From contig OY979716.1 of the NCBI GenBank assembly GCA_963855995.1, forward strand, positions 50,043,379 to 50,107,378: DNA of 64,000 nt, read 5' to 3'. The DNA is from Muricea muricata (Eukaryota; Cnidaria; Anthozoa; Malacalcyonacea; Plexauridae). The notes under the pieces are model-generated. The model saw only the letters and a program-made list of their open reading frames with translations. It did not search any database and was not told the DNA's origin. Positions 33,906-43,095 of the stretch are shown here, piece by piece. Each line of letters begins with the position of its first letter. Within the stretch, counting starts at the first letter, position 1. Made by a program: the position numbers and the translations under genes.

Positions 33906-34488
33906 GACGATCTGATTTTACTGTGTCTTTTGAAACTAAACTAACTCAAACGTGAACCTTGAACAAATTGGACGGTTGAGCTGTCATGCAGATATACAAA
34001 ATTAGGCGGGAATGAGCAAAATGCCTCTCATTGGATGCGAACAAGACAGCACCACAGGGATGCTGATTCACATGCTAAAAGCAAGAAACAGTCCAACACA
34101 TATGGCCATAACAATTTCTCGGTGAAGCAACAATCTACGTTATTATTGACCAAACTAAAATTTCTTGTGAAGTTATTCATAACAAAATACACCATATTCG
34201 CGTCAAATGTTACATTCAATTACCATGTATCAAGATCAATGAAACAGACGATTGTTTGCACATTATTAATAATTATTGAATAATTATTTGGTGATTGGAG
34301 GGGGGTTGATAATATAGCAATCAGTGAAGCAATATCCGGAAAAGCGCGGGTGCGCGAATTTTGGTTCAACTTATTGTTTACACTCTGACAATCGACATCA
34401 TTCTGGTTCAGCGAGGGACGGAGCGAGCACGATTTAAAGCATCTTTTCTGACTATCTGGTGGTATGAGCTTACGTACAGTCGGTTGAA
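33906..34488. promoter_or_regulatory. Divergent promoter interval between coiled-coil and kinase genes
   Basis: The two start codons face away from each other across 583 bp (repeated at 45385-45967 and 56866-57448). No exon is seen in it. Shared control of the pair is inferred from the layout only; I could not recognise specific sites. Confidence 0.4.
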
Positions 34489-35343
34489 ATGGCGCATTTT
34501 AACTCGACATTCCACACAGCGAGTGGCGCACTTGCTACAGTTGGGATACGTCACGATCTGGGAGAAATCTCAGTACCACCAGTGACTCAGAAAGAGCAGA
34601 CATCTGCGAAGCAACGTCGCCTTTCTCGGCCCAACACAATTGAGGAAATTCGACGCAAAAGACGCAAAAGGAATATGAAGGAACGGGAGAAATACAAAAC
34701 AATGTCAAGAAAAGAAAAAAAATGTAAAAAAGAACGAAAAATACATGAAGCATTTACCCAACAAGAAGATAAGATAAAAAAGCTTGTCGTACGAGTACAC
34801 AAAGAAAGAAAACGTGCTGTTGATTTTTGGCGTCTGTGGGACAAGGAAAAGATGCTGCGTAGTGCAAGTACCATGTGAGTAATGTTACAAATACGTTAAA
34901 ATGTCTAACTGAAAATTATTATACCATTTACTTCACAATTATATGCAATGACCTATTGCAGTTTAAATCTGCCTCTCACCCAGAAAACTTCAGTTGACAT
35001 TCTAGGAAGGGTTGTTATGAAAAATGTAATTATCAGGGGAAGGGGTACAATCAAAACCCTTTGAGAGGCTGGAAAGAATAGGAACATTTCATAGGGGGTA
35101 GAAAGAATGGGGAAATTCCTATTTGTCAATACCAATCCCTTTTTAATACCAAATAAACCCACAAATTATGTCTTCAATACATGAAATCATTTCTCATTTT
35201 GCTGGTAGCGGCTACCATTGTACCCAACCCAATCTTTTATAAGTAACAGACAAGGAATTATTCAGAAACTGAAGCATTTGAATATTTGGTGGTTCACCAG
35301 CTTTTAAAAGTGAAAAAGGGTGCTGTTGAACAATACCAGGTCA

Positions 35344-35496
35344 CAGTGGTGTAGCCAGCCTGACAATTTAGTCTTGCCATGCAAATTTCAAAGTATTATC
35401 ATTATTCATTTCTTTAGATATTGATTGTTTTCATAATCATTGAATATAAAAATATTTGCACAGCAGGACTAAATCGTCAGGCTGGTTACGCTACTG
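35344..35496. mobile_element. 153-bp hAT-type foldback MITE (copy 1; also 46823-46975, 58304-58456)
   Basis: Ends CAGTGGTGTAGCCAGCCTGA and TCAGGCTGGTTACGCTACTG are inverted with one mismatch. Perfect 8-bp duplication CCAGGTCA at 35336-35343 and 35497-35504. It lies in intron 1 of the kinase gene. An open frame that crosses it has no protein character. Confidence 0.88.
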
Positions 35497-36219
35497 CCAG
35501 GTCAGTAATTGATATTGCTGCTATCACTGGTATTGATTACCAAGTATCCTGCATTGCAATTACTAAAAATTCAAAAGGGGGTGGAGATTACATCATAGAA
35601 TTTTGTCCATGTACACTCATTTTTAAAAAAGCCCTGTAGGAAATTTCCTAGGGGGAGAAGATTATACTGAGGATTAGTTTATTGTGCAACTTGCCTTTGG
35701 GGGTGTACACACAAAGGATTACTCCACAAGGGAGATGGGATTAAAATTGCAATAGCCCAATGTGCATTTAGTCCTGTTTAGAGCATGAAGAAATTTGCCA
35801 AATCCCTAGAGAAATTCCTGTCGTAACATTTCCTCATGTCAGCAAAAATATGTTTCAGACCATGGCATGATTGCTTGTCCTAATGATTTATTACAAGAGA
35901 TAGCTATTCAAAGGTATCAGTGCTAACCATTGGATTAATACAAACTGGTGTCATAAAGCTCATCAGTGTCTGATTCTAGTAATCAGCTCAGCACAATTTT
36001 AAAAACAAAAAATTGTTAATTGGTAATAAATGATAAATCTTTAGAATGTCTTATATAATTTAAGTTTAGCATGTAACAAATTGTGACAAAATGTCTCAAC
36101 AATACAAACCTGTGTGCCCGTGTGCTGTCAGAAGACTGCAAATCCTATTTCAGAGACCTAAATTTTAATCATTTCCTTGTGAATGCCCATATTAAAGACC
36201 TGGTCCTACTTGAGTTGTC

Positions 36220-36535
36220 TATGGTGGCCTATGAGTGCCATAACAATTACCACACTTTTTTACTATAAATTGTTACATTTTTATCACGTTTATAATAGTA
36301 TAAAATTATAAATTACAATTATTTGGTTTTACTTTATTGTAAATGAATTTTGTTTTGTTTTGTAAGAAACCTTTTAAGTTTTGTTTCGGTTTGGTTTCAG
36401 TTTTGTTTCGGTTTTGTTTTATATCAAATCAGTTCAGCTACCTTAAAAAATAAAACTGAACTAACCCATGGCCTATGAGTGCCATAGCCCGCAGTCGCGC
36501 GTGCCAAATATATGATGTACTATATGAAGTATGTC
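36220..36535 (+). repeat. Left terminal inverted repeat of the alpha-kinase transposon
   Basis: The terminal motif GGCCTATGAGTGCCATA occurs at the outer end (36226-36242) and again about 245 bp further in (near 36472), so each repeat has two copies. Between them lies TTTTGTTTCGGTTT in tandem. Two spaced motif copies per end are what a bipartite transposase binding site would look like. Confidence 0.8.
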
Positions 36536-36667
36536 CTGTGACAAAATTGAGTCGAGCACCGATTCCCACGCGAGATACGGTATTTGTATTTCTATATTAT
36601 CAAATATTATCATATTTTAAAACACACTTCTGAAAGGTCTTTTCCTTTCATATCCCACAAAATAAGA

Positions 36668-37882
36668 ATGTCGAAACGAAATTTCAAAGAGGATTTCGCA
36701 AAGTTCAAAGAGAGGGTGTCGAAAAAGAGGCGAAAAGAAGATACAACATCCAAATCAGATATGGAATATATTACAGTACAACGATTGTCCTCGCATGTTG
36801 AAGGAAGATATCAAAAGTATGCTAGGATTGGACCATTAGCAAGCGTTCCTCTCGGTCGGGAACCCACAATCCAGAATATTAAAGAGGCTTGCAAGCGCTA
36901 TTTCAACGTGGAAGATGGATCTAGCTGTGATGTACTAGCTGGGGAGAGAGGACCATCTTGGACGGAGACGAGCCAAATAAATAACTGGAAGGTAATCCAT
37001 ATCCGTTTCATTGAGGGCAGTGACGATAGCCAGTTGCGTGATGAAAAGCCGATAGATATCAGTTCCAGTCAACGGTGGAAATCTCAGGGAACCCCTACAA
37101 AAACAGCCCCTTCAAAGTCCACCAAAGTTGCTGCCTCTGTACCTCTTAGTGCTATGCTTAAACTTGGCAAAATAATTCAACCTACTGAGGAAATAGTTAC
37201 ATTGCAGCTTGAAGAATTCAAGATAAATGAAAAAGCGTGGGCTCAACCATTTGAAGTTACGCTTTCTCTTGCCAAAGAGAAATTTGCCAGTGGCGGTGTC
37301 AGAGATGCTTACATTGCTACCCCTTTGTCAGGCTTGAGTCCTGGAAAATATGTATTAAAGAAAGTCCAGGAACAAAAAGTCGATGAAATTGAAAAGCTGT
37401 TTAAGTCAATTGAAGAGCACACACGAAAAGCAGTGCAAATGAATGCACTAGTCAGAAACTTTTCTTTGACATTATCTAGTGAGGCACCAGTTGAATATGG
37501 GCAGGTCTTAAGTTACACAAAGGTTTACTTTGGGAAGCTTTATGGTGAGTTTGTAACATTAGAAGACTACCTGGAAGGCGAGTTCCAAAAATATGTCAAT
37601 AACACTGGGGAGATTTTTGGAAAAGGTGAATTAACTCTCAAGGGTGAGTCATTCTGTCACTATACCTATGAAAGGTCAGGACAGCAACTTATTGTCTTAG
37701 ACATTCAGGGAGTAGATCACAGTCTTTTTGACCCAGAAGTTGCCAGTTCAACTCTTATTGATTCTAGTGACAAGACAATCTTATTTTGCTGTGGCAACCT
37801 TTCTACAGATGCTATTGATAGGTTCAAGGAAGAACATGTTTGCAACAAATTTTGTCACATGCTTAAGCTAAATGAAATGTAG
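36668..37882 (+). CDS. Alpha-kinase (atypical Ser/Thr kinase), transposon cargo, copy 1
   Basis: Single-exon 404-residue protein; the first ATG in frame is at 36668 (the frame is open further up but only from a TTG). The N-terminal 160 residues are basic then Ser/Thr-rich linker, with a PLGREPTIQNIKEACKRYFN segment seen in related cnidarian alpha-kinases. The catalytic domain (about 170-402) has FASGGVRDAY (206-215, first loop), YVLKK (228-232, ATP lysine), EFVTLEDYLEGEFQKYVNN (294-312), FCHYTYERSG with His331, LIVLDIQGV with Asp345, LFDPE and GNLST. It ends in EEHVCNKFC with His390, Cys392 and Cys396. The His/His/Cys/Cys zinc site typical of TRPM7 and eEF2 kinase is complete, so the enzyme looks active. 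There is no channel or vWA domain. Its protein sequence is identical in all three copies. Confidence 0.88.
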   Translation: MSKRNFKEDFAKFKERVSKKRRKEDTTSKSDMEYITVQRLSSHVEGRYQKYARIGPLASVPLGREPTIQNIKEACKRYFNVEDGSSCDVLAGERGPSWTETSQINNWKVIHIRFIEGSDDSQLRDEKPIDISSSQRWKSQGTPTKTAPSKSTKVAASVPLSAMLKLGKIIQPTEEIVTLQLEEFKINEKAWAQPFEVTLSLAKEKFASGGVRDAYIATPLSGLSPGKYVLKKVQEQKVDEIEKLFKSIEEHTRKAVQMNALVRNFSLTLSSEAPVEYGQVLSYTKVYFGKLYGEFVTLEDYLEGEFQKYVNNTGEIFGKGELTLKGESFCHYTYERSGQQLIVLDIQGVDHSLFDPEVASSTLIDSSDKTILFCCGNLSTDAIDRFKEEHVCNKFCHMLKLNEM

Positions 37883-38364
37883 GCAATTTATAACCAAGTG
37901 TGAAACATGGAAAGACATTAACATACTTGAAAGAAAGAATATCTGTACATTGTTTACTTAACCTAAGGGGATTTTAACTGAAAGCAAACATTTTAAGGCT
38001 TTGTTTATTCTTGTTGCACCAAAATTGTTGAAATTTACAGCAGTATAGATGTCATCTGATAAAGATACATACTGTATTAAGGTAAATTTGTGGCCAGTAG
38101 TACCACAGACCAATTAATTTTTAACAATTTGCAGTTGGTGTATTGTAGTAGGTTGTATAAAACTTGGCTCAATTGCACAATTTTTTCCATCAAACTTTAT
38201 CACAAATATTATCACGAAACCTTGGTAATTATTGGGCACAAATTAGCAGTTATAAATATTGTGTTATGTGGTTCAAGTTTAATCTTTCATTGTTCAGATT
38301 TAACTTCAGTTTGTAAGATAAATAGAAATTTTAATGAAAAAAAAGGTCGATAAAATATTTTGTC

Positions 38365-40442
38365 TTAAAAAACATTCTCATCAACATTTGCCTTCAAGTA
38401 TAGGTAAGCATCCTTAGCATCATTTGGCTTGATTTCTTCTATTTTAGGTAAGTACTTTTCACATTCTTTACGAACAGCTGGTCTTAAGTAATCATCGTTA
38501 TGTTGCAAAACATCTGACAGCTCAGCAACCTCGAGCAGTTGTTCTTCTGTTATATCAATACCACATTGGTCACCACCATACTTCTCTGGAAACTGGAATA
38601 TGTGCTCTGGAACTCCTGTTGGCAGCTCTTTTCCTTTTTGTTTACGTGTCCTGTGATTGTTCCAAACACACTCACGAAAAACATCTAGCTCCCTTTGGAC
38701 AATTGGGATATATACATAGGCAAGTAGGTCACTACAAAAAGTTAAACAGGTTGTGTTTCTCAAAAATTTCAAGAACCACTGAGTATTTTTATAAATCAGG
38801 AATCAGGAGGATATCAGGAATAATCTCCTGACGATGACTAAAACTTAGTCGAAAGCTAGAAAATAAAAATGTTTATTTTTGGAGTTACCGTTGTTTTATA
38901 TTTTGTGTTTCTCCTTAGCTGCATGATTTTTTAGGTGTGGTGACGTATTTTCATATTTTACTGGGAGGGGCATGTGTTATCACTAAACACAGCTGCATGT
39001 AAAATGTAACTTATGCAGTTATCATACCGGTCATTTTGATCACTGGAATCGTAATCTCCACTTTCAACTAAGAATGTAAGTTGCTCTTTAAAAAAACGCT
39101 CCATTCTTTCCAGAAGCTCCCTCCACCATCTCTCAATCTTGTTTTGGGTGGATGGCCCATATAATATTGCATCTAATGGATCATCCAAATCACCATTTTT
39201 TTCTCTGAGGAAACAATGAATTGTGGTCATGACATCAGTTTCTGTCCCTCTGTCGACCCTCAATGTTTGTGGTAGAACTGAGAAAAATACACAATACAGC
39301 ATTTCATATATTATACATGCATGTATGAAGAAAGTATGATATTCTCACTTCAAGCTACTGTAGTGAGCCACCAGAGAAATAGCAAAATTATAAATAATGT
39401 AAAACAATACAACATCCTACCCCTAGACTTAAATAGGTACTCCAAGTAGAACCTTCCTATTACCAAAGGGTTATTGTTCGTTGTCCATACTCTGAGAAAA
39501 TTCATCCTACCACTATAAGTATCAAGGCCACCGTAAATGCACAAAGGAAACATAGACTTTTGATAGCCACAAAGCTTGTCCTGCCCATCCAAGGACATAG
39601 TACTGTTGGATCCCTGTTGATTAACAAAATCATAAAAAAATAATAAGCTAGCCTTCATGGTATAGTAAAAATGACCAAGAAAAATAAGACAAACTGATCT
39701 TGGAGCAACATTCTCAATAAGCATTCAAATGATTCAATAAGGCTCTTTATTAAGTAACATCTGCATTCCCCAGGTGGCTTTTATAACAGAGACCCCCCCC
39801 CCCATTTTATACAGTATTGCTACCCTGGGGACAAGAAAACTCTAAATCCCAACCCTAGGGAAATTTCAATTATTATCAATTGCCTGTAAAGCAATGACTT
39901 GTACAATGCAAAGAACAGAATCGTCAGAATATGCTTCCAGTTGTCAAAGGTCATGTATAAACAACATAGTTGACAGCCCAAATTCCTTGTGTTTGAACAA
40001 TAACGTTAGAACTTACTCCGCTCACAAATACGTTCGTTCTTCGTGGCCGTTTCGCCTTTCCAATTCCACCTCTAGATTTCAGTCCTTCTGGATCTGCTTC
40101 CCCCATCACAGCATAAACTAAATCGCGCGAGGCATTGAGCCCATGCACCTCTCTAACTTTCTGCTGCATTGCTCGATAACCCAAAAGAACACCTGGACCG
40201 TCTAACTCTTTTTTCACAGCTCTCTTTACGTCTTCCAAGTCAATTTCATAGTCCGTGTATTTGATGCCAAAGTGCTGAAGCCTACGACTTAAACTGCGAA
40301 TGCTCCATGCATACATGGGATAATGCACAATCATGAAATCTAAAATCTCTTCACGTCTTAAATTCTGCCGTACATATTTTTCAAGGTCTTGTCTCATCTC
40401 TTCATCATTTTCCCAATCGTTGTTTCTAATGCGTTCCGCAAT
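38365..40442 (-). CDS. IS3EU-like integrase-fold transposase (copy 1, start codon lost)
   Basis: Four exons in matching phase: 40442-40017, 39613-39421, 39277-39028 and 38731-38365, 411 residues in the intact form. Residues 30-63 form an HTH (LRREEILDFMIVHYPMYAWS..LSRRLQHFGI). The linker LLGYRAMQQKVREVHGL..RDLVYAVM precedes the core. The DDE triad is Asp151 (MSLDGQDKL), Asp215 (LRVDRGTE) and Glu255 (QNKIERWW), 39 residues between the last two, close to the D-D-35-E of IS3 and retroviral integrases. In this copy the ATG is ATT (40442-40440), the only change seen in the reading; the next in-frame Met is residue 16 (MRQDLEKYV), which would keep the HTH. No retroelement polyprotein surrounds it. 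Confidence 0.85.
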
Positions 40443-40459
40443 ATTTATAAAAGTGCTCC

Positions 40460-40796
40460 TGTGTGGATATACTTTATGTATGATATATTTGGCACGTGGG
40501 ACTGCGGGCTATGGCTATCTAATCTGTGCTATGGCACTCATAGGCCATGGGTTAGTTCAGTTTTATTTTTTAATGTAACTGAACTGATTTGATATAAAAC
40601 AAAACCGAAACAAAACTGAAACCAAACCAAAACAAAACTTAAAAGGTTTCTTACAAAACAAAACAAAATTCGTTTACAATAAAGTAAAACCAAATAATTG
40701 TAATTTATAATTTTATACTATTATGAACGTGATAAAAATGTAACAATTTATAGTAAAAAGGTGTGGTAATTGTTATGGCACTCATAGGCCACCATA
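40460..40796 (-). repeat. Right terminal inverted repeat of the alpha-kinase transposon
   Basis: Reverse complement of 36220-36535. It carries about 18 extra bases (ATGGCTATCTAATCTGTGCT region, near 40510-40530) beside the inner copy of the GGCCTATGAGTGCCATA motif. The transposase start lies just inside. Confidence 0.8.
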
Positions 40797-41635
40797 GTTG
40801 TCCCTTTGGCACTTAAAAATTCAATAAAATGTATGTTCCAGCTGCTTGGTCATAAGCATGAAAAATGTCTTCAGAGATGTTGTTTAGATCATTTTATATA
40901 GTAATAGTGTTTACATCATACCAGTCAAGTGGTTAGCTAAGTGGCCACCAGGTGAATCAGAGGTAAAAATGCTTTGTTTGAATAATTTTAGAAACGTACA
41001 TCAGATTGAAAAGGAAAATATTGAAGATATTAATGAAGACATTGATGATTTGATTGGTGAAGGTAAATTTGGAACATGTATGAAAAAAGTGTATAGAGGC
41101 CATGTTGTTGCTGTGAAGTACTATAAAGAGAATTCCTTAGCATCAGATGTGGAGAAAGAAGCAATGATGATAAATACATTTGATCATCCAGGTGAATACT
41201 TAACATTGTCTCAGTCTCAATTCCAAAAAGAAAATGTATACTATGTTCATATTAACAACCAATCATCTTTCTTTTTATACATGCTAATGCCCTGGTGCTG
41301 CCTTGTGTAATTTGTTGCACTAGTTTCTAGCTTGTTCGTGCAAACAATAGTTCAAGGCCATCGGAAGCATATTGATATTGGGGGGCTGGCAACAGTAGAA
41401 ACCAGAATTATTATAAATCTGAATTAGGTTCACACTTTTCTAGTCTGGGTGTTTTGCTCTGCCTTAGAAAGATTGAAATTATTGGGAGGGGGGCTCAAGC
41501 TCAAGCCCCCCCCCCCCTCCCCCCAGCCCCCCACTTTTGATGGACTATTGGGACTGTTAGGCCAGGCAACTTTGCTTAGCAAGAGAAATTAATACTTATA
41601 AACATAAGTACTGTAAAGTAAAGTTAATAACAGTA

Positions 41636-41807
41636 CAGTGATGGATCTAGAGCGTTAATTGGGGGGGGGGGGGTGCATATTCATATTATTCAGGTTCTGA
41701 CCGATTAATTTCTTTTGAAATAAGGTTGATTTCAAAAGAAATTGGTCGGGCAGAACCTGAATATATGAATATGCACCCTCTCAAATAATGCTCAAGATCC
41801 ACCTATG
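41636..41807. mobile_element. 172-bp foldback hAT-type MITE (copy 1; copy 2 at 53117-53288)
   Basis: Ends CAGTGATGGATC and GATCCACCTATG are imperfectly inverted, and the interior folds back (AGGTTCTGACCGATTAATTT against AAATTGGTCGGGCAGAACCT). Perfect 8-bp duplication TAACAGTA at 41628-41635 and 41808-41815. It contains a G run whose length differs between copies. It lies in intron 2 of the kinase gene. Confidence 0.85.
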
Positions 41808-43095
41808 TAACAGTATAAGTACTGTACAGTACATTATTGAAATGCTAAATTTTAATGCTTCTTGATGGAGCCAGTGACTACACTCCATCCTATTTTTTCC
41901 TTTTGATTTGAAGCATGCTAAACAATGAACAATCAGTTAAGTACACACAGGGCCAGATATAGCATTAGGTCAAGAAATTAAACACTGAGAAATAAAATCA
42001 AAATCATGTGGCATTAAGTAAAATAATCTGGTGTTTGAAAGGGTCATATAGTAAAGTTGAGTATCTCAGGGTACTGTACATTCTGTACATGTACAGTGGG
42101 TTAAAATCTGTTTTACCAAAAGATTTTGTGTTTTAGGTTTACCATTTGTTTTTGGTATGAATGTGCAAAATAAGCCCTACATCCTTGTTACTGAATTTTA
42201 TGGAATTGATGGCCAATGTGTGACGTTAGCAAATGCTCTCAAGGGTAGGTTGACACTGAATGTATTACAATGGGCAGGCATATTGGGAAAAATATCTGAA
42301 GCTCTTTCTCATATCCACAGTAAAGGGTATATCCATGGTGATATAAAAAGTGACAATATTGTGATCAGAAGTGCATGTGGTTCATACATGCCCATAATAA
42401 TAGATTTTGGCAAAGCAAAAAAGTCTGGTGAGGCAAAAAAGTATAAACTGACTGAGAATGAAAAAGAGAAATACAGTAGAAAATACAAACACATTGCACC
42501 AGAAGTTGTGTAGGGAAGGCATCCCAAATCTGCAGCCAGTGATATATATAGCAATAGACATGCAAAAAATAATTATGGCACAAAGCTCGGGGTTTCAGCT
42601 TAACGGTATGCCTATACGTGTAATTTATAATATCTACAAAATGCCGGTCTGCATGTATGTTATGACATACAGTTGCCTATAAATGATATTTTTTATTGCT
42701 GAACATGCATCATGAGCTGAGAATGGAATATGAACATAAAGGCATGTCATGCATCCTGTTATTGACGTGCATATTTCTGCAATGCTTTTGTCGCCGGGAA
42801 AAAAGCTGAAATTAATACGCCGCTAGCTATATAACGATAGCCACTCGCTAGCAGTGAAATGGTTTTTGGATTATGTACAGTATGTAAATGTATATTTATA
42901 CTTAATTCTTCCCCGGCCATACATCAGAATTAATGTTATGGAAACCCAGCGCTATGTACAGGAAGTTGAATCTGAGTGCATGCTTGATTACAGGCAAATG
43001 CTGATATTTGTGTTGTGCATGCCTTAAAACCGAACACGATGAAAGTATTAGCAATTTAGTTGTTTTTCATTCAGTAAAAATAATGAAACACAAAC

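Larger units (their letters stand above)
36220..40796. mobile_element. IS3EU-like transposon carrying an alpha-kinase gene (copy 1)
   Basis: 4577 bp with ends TATGGTGGCCTATGAGTGCC and GGCACTCATAGGCCACCATA, flanked by a perfect 6-bp duplication GTTGTC (36214-36219 and 40797-40802). The terminal inverted repeats are about 315 bp (36220-36535) and 337 bp (40460-40796). They match closely except for about 18 extra bases in the right one. Two convergent genes fill the interior: alpha-kinase (+, 36668-37882) and integrase-type transposase (-, 38365-40442). Both start about 20-130 bp inside a repeat. It sits in intron 1 of the kinase gene, in all three tandem copies. Confidence 0.88.
31070..42548. 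repeat. Tandem unit copy 1 (11,479 bp)
   Basis: It begins at TAGCAATAGACATGC, inside intron 3 of the coiled-coil gene, and ends inside the last visible exon of the kinase gene (after ..GATATA). The following base repeats the start of the unit. Only the left flank of this copy is unique sequence. Substitutions relative to copies 2 and 3 are few (for example near 34038, 38090 and 40441). Confidence 0.95.
34489..42548 (+). pseudogene. Coiled-coil plus protein-kinase gene (copy 1, truncated by array junction)
   Basis: Exon 1 34489-34874 encodes a Lys/Arg-rich coiled coil (IRRKRRKRNMKEREKYKTM ..). It ends in AT before GTGAGT and joins in phase to exon 2 (40992-41191) and exon 3 (from 42137). The kinase part has the glycine loop IGEGKFGTC, the VAVKYY lysine, the E of EKEAMMINTFDHPG, HGDIKSDN as catalytic loop (HGD instead of HRD), IDFGKAK and KHIAPEVV. 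Directly after APEVV comes a TAG, followed in frame by residues like those of relatives (GRHPKSAASDIY), where the unit ends. The helical half of the C-lobe is therefore missing, and the stop predates the duplication because every complete copy has it. Intron 1 holds the transposon 36220-40796. I recall this coiled-coil/kinase family as very numerous in cnidarians. Confidence 0.68.

Noticed and set aside
35421-35639. 72-codon plus-strand open frame (and counterparts at 46900 and 58381)
   Set aside because: It overlaps a foldback MITE with a clear 8-bp duplication and lies within an intron; no protein character.
36584-36667. Upstream extension of the alpha-kinase by 28 residues
   Set aside because: The extension begins with TTG, not ATG, and reads as AT-rich leader. 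The ATG at 36668 is the first usable start.
38365-40442. Retroviral or LTR-retrotransposon pol
   Set aside because: The DDE core is integrase-like, but there is no reverse transcriptase, protease, gag or LTR; the gene has introns and lies between terminal inverted repeats.
41340-41560. Possible MITE with GGGGGGCTGGC / CAGCCCCCC ends in kinase intron 2
   Set aside because: The ends are dominated by G/C runs and I found no target duplication, so it is not listed as an element.
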